The notes under the pieces are model-generated. The model was given only the letters and a program-made list of their open reading frames with translations. It was not told the origin of the DNA and made no database searches. From assembly GCF_964355755.1 (NCBI RefSeq), contig NC_092678.1, forward strand, positions 25,586,365-25,650,364: DNA of 64,000 bases, given 5' to 3'. The position numbers were made by a program, and so were the translations under genes. The stretch comes from Antedon mediterranea. Its lineage: Eukaryota; Echinodermata; Crinoidea; Comatulida; Antedonidae. How positions within the stretch are numbered: the stretch's first letter is position 1; each line of letters starts with the position of its first letter. Below are positions 23,701-34,600 of this stretch, piece after piece.

Positions 23701-24816
23701 AAGTCAATTCAGTAAAATGATAGAAGAGACAAAAAGACGGCAACAAGAAATGAAAGCAAAGGCAAACAAATCAAAAGCGCCCTCAACAGATACAACTTCA
23801 TCTTCATCAATTGGTTCGCTAGAAGAAGCAGAAAACAAAGAGATTGAAGACAAGTTGGCAACAAGTAGTCAAGCTGGAACCTTAAGCACGGATCCTTTAA
23901 AGGCTCAAACACCAGACTTAACAAAATCCTCTCAGGTCGTGGCAGAGCAACAATCTGAGAATCATCAACTTGATGTCGAGGGCAGTAGAGTATTATCTAC
24001 AAAGTCAAGTTATTTTATGACAAGTGAATCTTCAGAAGGTGATAAAAAGTCTTTTTTTTTTTAAAGAAATCCCTTTCATCTTGTGAAACTTTGGAATTTA
24101 CTCCTAACACCATTAGAGTAAATTTTGTAGGCGATTAAAAACAAAACCAATAATAAATGTTTTCTTGTTTCCCTAGCAACTCAAGAAACCAATGAGGTTA
24201 ATGCATTGGTTTTAACACCACAAAGCGAAATATCTGCAGATGAGGAGGACAAAGGTCAAAATAACATTGTAGTAAGGTAAGCAGAACTTTTCTTTCTTCA
24301 GCTCGATTATTTTAATTGTTATTTACACACCAAATTCAACAGACAAATACATGACTCACTAATGTGGTGGGAAACCAATGCTTTCTAGTTTCATATGAGG
24401 ATTATGTAGTGGCATTGTATTGGCTATGACAGGACTCGAATTAAGGACCCTGGGATTGTTAGGCAAGCAAACCAATGCTTTCTAGTCTCATATGAGGATT
24501 ATGTAGTGGCATTGTATTGGCTATGACAGGACTCGAATTAAGGACCCTGGGATTGTTAGGCAAGCATTTCAATCGCCAATCGACTGTTCCACTCGTCTCT
24601 GACACAATTTATGCTAAGTAAAGATCCAGACAAGTACAGTAGGCTCTTTTGTAAATATGTGGCATTATAATTTGTTGTTTTTACTTTTTCTTTTTCAGTC
24701 CTGTGTTTCCAGCAAAAGTATCTCGTCGAGTTGGAACAAAACGAAAAGATGATCGTTGTAGCGAGGATGGAGTTGAAAGCCGCAGAAGCAAGCGTAATAA
24801 ACCGGATTCTCAATAA
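17777..24816 (+). CDS. RAD18: E3 ubiquitin ligase RAD18
   Basis: With RAD6, RAD18 monoubiquitinates PCNA at stalled forks in the nucleus and so starts translesion synthesis. Exons: 17777-17836, 20230-20311, 20549-20681, 20974-21413, 21795-21891, 22251-22356, 22456-22528, 22974-23047, 23406-23466, 23688-24038, 24177-24276, 24699-24816; phases agree throughout, about 564 residues (human 495). Domains: RING finger at residues 28-66 (C28, C31, C44, H46, C49, C52, C63, C66); UBZ4 zinc finger C241-C244-H256-C260; SAP domain about 272-320; RAD6-binding helix about 335-400. The extra length is mainly in the low-complexity linker of exon 4 and in the Ser/Lys-rich exon 10. The C-terminus is basic, as for a nuclear protein. 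Intron 1 holds a 1.4-kb transposon and a non-LTR fragment; intron 9 holds a family A MITE. Confidence 0.96.
17935..19369. mobile_element. 1.4-kb TIR element with repeated TGTGACGGAGATGA motif
   Basis: Its ends are perfect inverted repeats of about 26 bp beginning TGGGTCATTCTTCAGTAAGT. The interior carries the word TGTGACGG(A)(G/A)ATGA about nine times in both orientations, clustered at 18.47-18.73 kb with single copies near 18.12 and 18.96 kb. Such spaced motifs resemble transposase-binding subterminal repeats. One 127-codon frame (18324-18707) runs through the motif cluster but resembles no transposase I know. No clear target duplication was found. It lies in RAD18 intron 1, directly against the non-LTR fragment. 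Confidence 0.75.
19371..20033 (+). pseudogene. 5'-truncated non-LTR retrotransposon, C-terminal reverse-transcriptase part
   Basis: An open frame running in from about 19371 (first Met 19445) to the stop at 19960 gives the C-terminal end of a reverse-transcriptase polyprotein. Diagnostic blocks are YKHVRPHLEFCVQVWNPYL, IERVQRRATKLV, LTTLYDRRIRGDLIEAYKI and RVINHWNSLPADVV. This order is typical of the CR1/L2/Jockey group. After a short 3' UTR it ends in four ACTAA repeats at about 20008-20033, a usual tail for these elements. The frame is intact over about 195 codons, so the insertion is fairly young. Palm-domain and endonuclease parts are missing. It is in RAD18 intron 1, same strand. Confidence 0.9.
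20721..20865. mobile_element. Family A MITE relic with expanded internal repeat, copy 2
   Basis: Only the core of family A remains, in RAD18 intron 3. It contains five consecutive copies of a 21-bp unit close to CACATCACTACCATATTTGG, alternating GGTCACATC and GGGCATATC. The terminal inverted repeats are not visible. The two overlapping open frames here are products of this repeat. Confidence 0.75.
21535..21600 (+). repeat. tRNA-like SINE head (A-box-like)
   Basis: TGGCTTGGTGGTTATGATGC resembles a polymerase III A box of a tRNA-derived SINE and is followed by TTGGCTACCAATCCAAGAG. No matching B box with a good T-arm follows at the right distance. It lies in RAD18 intron 4. Weak call. Confidence 0.3.
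21925..22170 (+). repeat. Dispersed SINE-like repeat in RAD18 intron 5
   Basis: Sequence with a GGGTTCAATTTCTGACAAC (B-box-like) followed by CTCAGCTATAAATAAGTACC, TTGGCCACCCTGCCACATAA and AACAGCTCATTACCCTATG. This pattern resembles repeats I have seen in other marine invertebrates. No second copy is in this window, so the call rests on recognition only. Confidence 0.35.
23149..23334. mobile_element. Family B palindromic MITE, copy 2
   Basis: Starts ACCAATTTACACAGACGAGC and ends GCTAGTCTGTGTAAATTTGC, in RAD18 intron 8. It shares the inner words ACCATTTACACAC and GTGGTTTTCTTCTTACCGTT with the copy at 31.5 kb. Non-coding. Confidence 0.75.
23499..23635. mobile_element. Family A MITE, copy 3
   Basis: Starts ACTCTGTCTACACTCTCAAA. 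The core GATGTGCCCATATATGGACA is followed by two ATATCACTA(C)CATATTT units and CACATCACATTTTTTTTGTC. The right terminus is worn. It begins about 30 bp after RAD18 exon 9. Confidence 0.8.
24371..24570 (-). repeat. 97-bp tandem duplication of a tRNA-like repeat
   Basis: Two nearly identical 97-bp units (AACCAATGCTTTCTAGT(T/C)TC onward) in RAD18 intron 11. On the minus strand each contains TTGCCTAACAATCCCAGGGTC and AATTCGAGTCCTGTCATAG, like the anticodon-to-T-arm part of a tRNA-derived SINE with a B box. The A box is not clear. Confidence 0.55.
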
Positions 24817-25683
24817 ATTTATGAATAAACATACAAATATTACACAATTTATTTTTATTACTGTCTTTTCTCGAAAGAGTACAGAAATGAATCAATGTTA
24901 TCAACAAATTTAAAAAGCTGGGGGAAAAAACTTAAGGCCATGAAATTGAATGTATGCTTAAATTTGAATTAATAAATTTGCTGTGAATTTATCATGTTTT
25001 TAATGGAAAAAAATATTATTAGCATATTGATCTATTTAAATCATGACAGATCTATTTAATGGAAGTGAGCCCTCTATGATTGTATGATTTCTTTATGTAT
25101 TGTAAATAACAGTATGTAACTTACTAAGAGCATTAAAATCTATTACCAAAACGAATAATAAACAACAGTGTGTTTATTGAATTGAATATTGATTTGTTTA
25201 TAGAATAAATAGGATGATATTGAAAACTTCAAATAAAAAAAAATCATCAGAAGTAATAGTAGGGCGCTTGTTTACTAATACTAAAGCTCTCAAAGTTTAA
25301 TTTTTATTTACTTTCACAACCACATCGCCTCATAATATTAAATTAATTAACTCATTTATAAATATACGTTTAGTAGTAGTTTTTTTTATTACATCTTTCA
25401 AACAATTCCAATATAAAACAGTTAAAAATCAACCTATTTATGTTTGGTTTCTTACACTCAATCGATGCTCGTTTGTTTTTAAATTTCCCACAATGCACAC
25501 TAATAGAGCACGCGCAAAATCCAGCGATGTTGTGTTTTTGAAGAGCACATGTGCCCGTTAGACGATACGATGTGAGGACCCTTGCTGAAAGTTTTGACCT
25601 TTCCCTGCCTTGACGGCAATTTAATTTCCCTTATTACAAGTAAATTTATTAGCATTTTTCAAGCTTTTATCCAAAGCGACATC
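24817..25683. other. Intergenic: RAD18 3' UTR and FAM120 promoter
   Basis: Starts with the RAD18 3' UTR; AATAAA words overlap and follow the stop codon, at 24812 and about 24824. The last 200 bp before the FAM120 start are less AT-rich. They include TTCCCACAATGCACACTAAT, which resembles a ZNF143-type promoter motif, and GAGCACGCGC. The motif reading is inference. No further gene is seen. Confidence 0.5.
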
Positions 25684-28600
25684 ATGGGAATTACAGGATT
25701 TTTAGACTACGTAGAACGGAATTGTCCGCAAGCATGTGAGCGAGTCGATTTGGGTCAGGTAGCGTTGAAGCGCCTGAACACTCGACGGGGACGGGCTCCT
25801 GTCGGCCAAAACCCCCTGAATGTGATTGTTGATGCCGACAGTTGCTTGCACAGACTATATGGAGGTAGTTTCACCGATTGGGTATGTGGTGGACAATGGA
25901 ATAGCATGTTCCAGTTTATCGATAACCTTGCAAAAGCATGCAGAAGTCACAACATTAAACTGGTTGTGTTTTTCAAAGGGAGCCTGGACACTCACCACAC
26001 ACATGAATGGATAAAACAACAAACACAAGGAAGAAACACAGCTTATCAAGCTCTTTGCCATGTTCATAATAAAGGCACTCCCCCACCAAAAGTATGGTTT
26101 GTGCCTCCCGTTGCATTAGGTAAGTTAATTATAGTAAAATATATGAAATGAATGGTTTGTTTTGATTGTGATTCTTTCGGAATTGACTGCATCCGCTGCA
26201 TGCAAATGTGGGGCAGTTGGCGCGTGTTGTGTGGTCACAGGCTCAGCCAACCAGGGTCGTTTGTTGACCACATTTTTATGGTAGAGTAGGTAGCCTGTTA
26301 ATGTTTGTAAACATAGGATGGTGAAGAAAACAATTCATTAGTTTTAGGTCATATGCCTACTACTACACCTAGGGCCTAGAGTATATTATAAAAAGGTGGT
26401 AGGCTAGGTATAACCGATTATAATTTCTGATCAAATATTTTAAAGCGTACATATTGTAAACAACATTGATTTTATCCATCTATTTATCTATCCGCGAAAA
26501 TGTGACGTTCATATGATTAATGCACTTGTCAATTGTATGACCCACTATATGACCCCCGGGAGAGGTGCGTCATTTGTCCGATGTGCGTCATACCTTTGTA
26601 TACCATGACGCACTGGTGCGTCAAAAATGTGACTTACCTTTAGGTGACCATGACGCACCCATTTTGACGCACTGTGACCATGTTGTTTATGATATGGTGG
26701 GTGGTAAAGTGACGGACATTGACGCACCTTGTTCATTTATGTGACGTACCATCTAGGTTTTTTGACGCACCCCTGCGTCAGTAATTATTTGTAAATGACG
26801 CACCTCTCCCGGGGGTCGTATAGTGGGTCATACAATTGACAAGTGCATAAACTCCAGAAACAATTCAATTAAATTCAATGATTTTTCATGTTTATAATTT
26901 TATTCTTTTTAGTATCTCGCCTGATAATATAAACAATTATTTTGAATCTCCTCACTAAAGATCAGTCAGTAGAAAAGACAACTTAATTTGTACAGTGTCA
27001 ATTTGCTGTAATGAGACATAATTTTTTCATTATATAAAAAGATAAATATTAGGATGCAACTGCATCAAGATGGTTTAGCTGTTGTGGTGTGCTCCGCATT
27101 CGATAGTCGAAAAATTAATACACTCCACAAAATACTGTATTGTTGAAATTGATTTACTCTCTCTGGTTTTCGTTAATTTATTTGATTGTCTTGTTTAGTA
27201 CTTGATTCATAACCAACTTTCTAGGCTCTCATAATTGGCAGCCAGCTCAGGCAATGGATTACTTATTTTATATATTTATCTACAGTAGCCTAACATTTTA
27301 AGCTTATTGTGTTCCATTCAAAATATGGTAGAAAATAAATTAGCTGTCAATTAGATTAAATACTACCATAGTTAATTGATATACTATAAGTATAAACTAT
27401 AATTACTGTAAATCTATATTTTTTAAATAATTAAAAACATAAATCCTACTCAACACCAGATGCACTGATTATGTTTAAATAACATACAGTAGTATAAAAC
27501 TGACTCCAAATAATGAGAGGCAAGCCATGATTCAAGGTTTTGATCTTTACTTGATCATCATCATAATAAAGATTTAATCATGGCTTGCCTCTCGTTATTT
27601 GTAATCAGTTAAATCATGGAGAAATTTCTCCACATTGGTTAAATACTACTTAAATAATAGCAAAGCGTAATATGTAAATTAAAAGGTTCTTAGCCTTATT
27701 ATACTGGGCAAGATTTCTATTGTATAATAATAGAAAGTGCTTACAGACCTGGTTTGGAATCAAGGTCATTTTGGAAGTTGTTAGTGCATGTGGTAAATTA
27801 ATAGATTCTTTAGTGGCCTATATTCTAAAATTAGATGCTTCTGTTACAACACAAGCAACACAACAAAAGAGCTAAGGTTCTGCATGTGTGTTAGCAATAA
27901 TCATGTACTGTAACGGCAACGCTTGTAGAATGTTTTAGAACATTCACACAAAGAAATAAAATTGTTAATGTGTTCAAATGTCCAGGGTTTGTAACAAAGG
28001 ATAGTAACAATGTGTGTGCAGTATGTGCTTCTTGCTATGTCTTATTATAAACTACGCACTTATGTTGATTCAAGCTGTCTTTGTTTAGATACTGGCTCAC
28101 TCCCGCTTTATAGATCTCTTGGACTTGTGCCAAGAATGCCTCCATGTCTTAGTGTTGTTGACCTGTGTATAACGGAAGACGTTCTGTTTGTTGCTGTAGA
28201 TTGAAATAGGAACAAAATAAGTCAATACAATTGAGAAGGAATTTATAATTAGTTAATAAGCATTTTGTAGAAATTGGTTTTGAATGTCACAATCCTACAG
28301 TAGTAATAATTTATTTAGTTTTGTACATAATATTTTGATTAGTTTCATTGAGCTGAGTGGGTGGTTGTGAATTTAAGATAGCTTCAACAACAATATCTAC
28401 AGTATAACATTAACTGTTTTGTGTTAGAGCCAAAGACCCATGTATTTAAAGTGATTATTTCTTCCCTGAACAGAACTACAGTAAAGCATCCCAGTGGAAA
28501 TAAGCTTTTTGGGCTACTGTACTGTATCTTGGAAAATCTGTTATGTATTTATTTGTAATGTCAGTAATTTATGTTATCACTTTGTATGTATTTTTTATGA

Positions 28601-31600
28601 TGATTTTCCTAATAAAATCAAATCAACTAACTGTACAGAAATGCTGTCAGTGGCCGGACATTAAATATTACTATTACAGTATAAAAATATGAGTATCCTT
28701 GTACAGTACTGTATTCCTACCTTTTGATTTTATAAAATTTCAATGAAACCAGTTAGTTATAATTATTTTCAAAGATAAGTGCATTATATTGCTTAGATTT
28801 TATGATAAATATTTGTAATATTAATTACTTCCTAAGGTCGTTTTTCTTTATTTTGAGGTCAATGAACTAATACTAAGAACATCAAATATTTGTTTTATTA
28901 ACCACTTTGCTAAACTGATACATTACTCCTGTAATATTGATATTAATTATGAACATGGTTTTTAAGAAAGTCCATAAAATATTTAATCTTTGGAATCATT
29001 AAACTACAGTAATTAGCTGTTCAACCCAAATTTGTTATAAATTTATCGAACCTCATTAAAAATGTAATTTCATCCTCAAAATCTGCATGTGTGAGTCACT
29101 GTTTGTTGAAGAAGAAATAAGGAATAAAATTATTGCTATGTGTCATAATAAATCATTGATGGATGGTTGTTTGAGATGATGTACTGTAAACCATACCACT
29201 GTGTTGTGTTTTAACTCAAGTGACCATATTTGTTGTGTGTGTATTTAGTCAATTTAAAAGATTTAAACCAACTAAATGATTAAAATTCAAGTTTACATAT
29301 GATCTGTATGTTGTTAATTGATATTTAGCAAATTTATCTTAGCAATGTAGTTACAGGGAGGTGTACAGGATTACTATACTATTGTATTGGTGGAATTCAT
29401 AAAAAAAAAAGATTGTTAAATAATCAAGTGGTCATGTTCTTTGTGTTTATTTATTTAGTTTAAAAGGTTTAAACCAACTAAAGGTTTACATACACTGTAC
29501 TATGTAATGTTAATTGATGTTTAGCAACTTTATCAAGCTCTGTCTACAATATATTAAACTTTATGTGACAAAAAAAATGTGCCTAAATATGGTACACCTA
29601 GGTAGTGATAGGCACAAATATGGCAGTGATATGACATCATCATGTCCATATATGGGCACATCACATTTTTTTGTCACAAAGTTTGACACAGTACAGTAGT
29701 GTCGACAGAGCTTTACCGATGTAGTTACAGGATTATTATTGTATTTGAATTCATACAAAATAAACGATAGTTTAATAATCATCATTCTAGCTATTATCAC
29801 TATTTATTGTTTTTCACAATAATAATAATACATTTCATTCAAACTATTAACCTTGTACTGTTATAGTAACTGATTTATTACATTGAAGGTTGGTTATTGG
29901 TTTTTGTGGTTTTATAATTTTGATTTTTAACCAGGAAAAAATTGAGAATTAATGTGTGGTTTATTGGTATTTCAGTCTGTTTCTGCTGTGTGTTGATTTA
30001 AAAAAAACCCATTTTTATGAACCCTTCTCTTTAATTGGGTCATAAATCGATTTGATATGCATCATCACAGTTATGTTTGCTTTTAATAATAGATAATAGT
30101 GACAATAGTAAGCTGTAATGTTTACATACAGTTACAATAAAATAAATAAAATTCAGTAATTGCTTTTTTATGGATTAAATTATTTATACCGTTACACTAA
30201 GTCTACCTTGAATCAAGAAATAAATATATTTTTAATTATTGATAATAAATAAAACACATACAGTACAGTAGTAATATTTAATTTAATTGGTGTCCGGCGG
30301 GGGATAGTTTATTACCATTAGTTACAGTCTAATGTAAAGCACCTAGAGGGGTCAGTGATCCATTAGGCGCTATATAAATACTGTTTATTATTATTATTAT
30401 TAATTAAGATATCCTAGTGAATATCTTGACATTTCTCCAAGGTCAAGATCTTGTGTCTCTTTTGTATGCTCTTTTAAAACTAACTGTAAATGAATTGTAC
30501 CTGATGATTAGAGTTTATGTCAAAACGATTGTACTGCAGTAACTAGCTACTGTACATTTTTACTGTACTAATGTACTGTATGATCTTGGTTGTTCACTGT
30601 ACTTTAGAAGCCACTACTACAAACAGAGTGTGTACTGTATAATCTTGGCTGTTCACTGTACTTTAGAAGCCACTACTACAAACAGAGTGTGTACTGTATA
30701 ATCTTGGCTGTTCACTGTACTTTAGAAGCCACTACTACAAACAGAGTGTGTACTGTATAATTAATAAGTAAATTAAATGTAACTGTGTAGTAGTATAAAA
30801 ATGTTCACATGACCATCTTTCAGTAATACTGTAATATATTTCTATTCTAAAATCTAAAGCTCTGTCCACACTATCAAACTACAGTACATGTACAGTAGTT
30901 TGGCGACAAAAAAAAAGTGTGATGTGCCCAAATATGGTAATAATATGAAATCATCATGTCCATATGGGCACATCACATTTTTTTGTCACATAAAGTTTGA
31001 TAGTGTGGACAGAGCTTAAACTAAAGTCATCTTCAACTACTGCTTCCATATCATGAGCTATAGTAACTCTATTGCTCATACAACTAATATTTAGTATTGA
31101 ATGAATTTCTTTGTTTATTTCAGACACTTGTATTCGACTCGCTCTTCGTCAGTGCGGCATCCAAACAGTCTCCAGCTTCCGTGATCATCAGTACGAAGTG
31201 ATTAATTACCTACGTTACCATGGTTGCCAAGGCGTTCTGGCCCAAAGTGCGGACTTCCTCATCTTTGACCCCCCTCAGGTGTTCTCCTCACATCATCTGA
31301 AATTAACAAGGAAGGGTGAACTGTTAACGTTACAGTATCATGTGAATGAGATACTGAAGGTATTGGATCTCCACCCTGAACGATTCGTTGTCTTTGCTGC
31401 CTTGTTAGGTAAGTAAAGTGGTTAGTTTGAAAAATAGACAAGTCAGTAAAGAATAAATAAATATAATGTCATATTGTAGTTCTATAACTGTGACTTAAGG
31501 CCATTTTACACAGATGAGCGGTAACGGTAAAGCGTGGTTCCCACTAGCGACGCAACGCAAGGACGTAACGCAACGCAAGTGAATTGACCAATCACAAGCG

Positions 31601-34600
31601 ATGGCTTATTCGCTTGTGATTTCTAACTGTCTACTGTATAACTTCGCTTGTCATTGGTTAAAACGCTTGCGTTGCGTTTACGTCCTTGCGTTGCGTTCTA
31701 GTGGGAACCAAGCTTTAGTGGAAAACTGCGTAGTTGTCCCACGTAGAAATTGTATCTATCCTTCGCGTTGTGTGTAAATGGTCATAAGGAATAACAATAA
31801 ATTGTTATGACCGTTACTGCTATTGGCATTTAGTAAAAGAATAAGAGCTTAGGAGGGTGGTGGTCAGCATCAAGTAGAACATTAAAATTAATATGGTTTT
31901 TTTTTTAGGAAATCACATTTTAGCAGAAGAAGACTTGGCTGTGTTCCAGTGGTCCTTGCTTGGACCTGAACATCCGCTTAATGGTTTGCGGGTAAGTCGG
32001 CTAAATATTAAATGTTATAAATTCACTTTCCAACAAAAGCTTTAAGCCACAATGTTTTTTTTTATGTGTTTGTGTGTTGTTTAAAATTCAAATCCAGTAT
32101 ATTGTTCTTTGAGAAATTTCATCAACAATAAAAATGACTGCGTACATCTGCTTATGAAATTGCTGAATGCGTTTTGTAAGAGAAAATTCTTGGTTGATAG
32201 AGAAATATTGACTCCCTGGGGAACTATACTACTCAGCATCGTAATACATTAGATTGAAAATGGTGATGTTTTGGCATCAAGCCAAGTATTTAACGTCGTC
32301 ATACAAGCCAATACAAAGCATGTGAGTGTATACTAATCACTTTGTCTCTTCATAATAGTTCTAAAATTGATAATATTTAGCCAAATTTATTTTAAGATTT
32401 TATTCACCTGCTACAGTATATTGCTTTTAATGTGGTGATTGTAGCACAGGGAATTATTTGTTTACATGTGCCTATTACTTATTTACATGTGCCTATTACT
32501 TGTTTACATGTGCCTATTACTTGTTTACATGTGCCTATTTTCTTTTGTTTTGAATGTTACATTATGATAATATGTTATATGACCAGAACTAAATATAACT
32601 ACCGTATATCCTCGGGTATAATCCAACTTCGGGTCTAATCCCACCCCCTACTTTACAGTATGTCTGATTTCACAAACATGCATATCCCTGTGTATAGTCC
32701 CAGTATTCACCTTTGATCTCTCTAGCCAGTTCAGATGAGTTTTTACAAGAATTGCTTACCAGTCATTTTTTCCTGAACCAAGGTTTCTCTAGGTATATTC
32801 CCACCCCCAAAAGTCGGCCCAATTTTGTGTTCTAGGTACTGTAGGTGGGACTATACCAGAAAATATTCAGTATTATTCAGTGTTATGGGATAACGGAATG
32901 TGGGAAAATAATCTCTGCAGTAAATCTCTGTTTACACTATCAAACTAGTTTCACAAAAAAAGTGTGATGTGCCCAAATATGGTAGACATCATCATGTCAT
33001 ATATGGTACATCACATTTTTTGTCACATACAGTACAGAAAGAAAATACTGCAACTTTACCTACGAAGTAGCTTCGTAGATAGAACGTAGGCTACGTTGTT
33101 GGCTTCGTAGGTTCCATTGTTTGGCTTCGTAACCTCTACGAGCTATGTTCTGAACTTCGTAGGGAGTTCGTAACCAAAATAAACAACCCTACGATGTTCT
33201 TAGTGAAGTAAGGTGTGAAATTAATGTGTTAAATTTAATTGGCGGAGGACAAAGTTGTAAATTAATAAAAAATAAATAATATTTTTTAATCGTAATATTT
33301 TCCTTCGTGCGTGTTTACCTACTCAACGGCAAATATAAATTTCCCACGATGTATAACGTAGAGAGAGACACGATCCAACACAGGTGAACCCCCGGGTGAA
33401 CCGCAACGAACAGGCCAACTAATAAACATAATATAGCGAACGTCCCATCCAGAAACGATGCCGAGAAAAAAAGATCGTAAACAATTCATTCTAAATATAG
33501 CATCAGGACGTTCAATCGGTCGTTCAAAAAGACTGCCGACAGAACGACCGTAATTAATACAGACCTAGTTTTTTTTTGGGTCACTTGGCATGAAACGCGA
33601 TACTCTCTGCTTACCGCAATCTCTCACATGTTTTTTTTTTTAGGGTGGCTACCGTCTGACGACGATAAAACAGTAATTAAGATCGTGTACCTGGATTTTT
33701 TGTCACATGACATGAAACATAATACTCTCTTTAAACTGCTCAGCTCACATGTTTTTTCCCCTCCAAATTCTGGTCGGGCCTTTTTCTTTATACATGTCGT
33801 AATCATTTTAAAAGGCCTATTTATTTATGTTAAATCTTAATATGGAATATATATTTATTTTGCATATATTTTGTTGGTGTCCTTAGCCTAGTTGTCGTTG
33901 TTTTTATAATTCGCTAACCCAACAAGGTAGGAATAAATAATTTATAGTGTAGGCCGCCGAAACAGGCTAGCTAGGCCTAGCCTAGCCTCGGCTCTCTCTA
34001 CGTGAGCTGATGTCCACCGGCCCGATGTCGTTTCGTCGGCGGATTTCCGTCCAAATTAGGATAACAAACAATACATCGTAGGAGAGAACAATTACCTACG
34101 ATGTAGGGCGGCTACAAAAATTGACCTACTATCTTTAGGTAGGATTTTAATTAGCAAACAATACATTGTTTGTTTGCATTGTCCATGCTTCTACGAACCA
34201 CCCTACGATCGAGGCGTAGCCTAGATTTCATAACAATACATCGTAGGCTACGAACAATACATTGTAGGTAGGAGAGAACAATACATCGTAGGAGAGAACA
34301 ATACATCGTAGGCTACAAACAATACATCGTAGGCTACAAACAATACATCGTAGGAGAGAACAATGACCTACGTTCTACCTACGATTTACCTACGAAAGCC
34401 TACGCGTAGATACGAAGCAGTAATTTCTTTCTGTACTGTAGTTTGATAGTGTAGACAGAGCTTTACACCAGATTTCAAAATATAAAAAAACTTGTAATGT
34501 AGGTTTGAATTTACACGCATTTTTGTTCATGCTTTAAAACGTGCGTGTTTCTTATCTTCTAGGCGCGAGCAAACCAGTTAGTACTACCACCTTGTGATGT

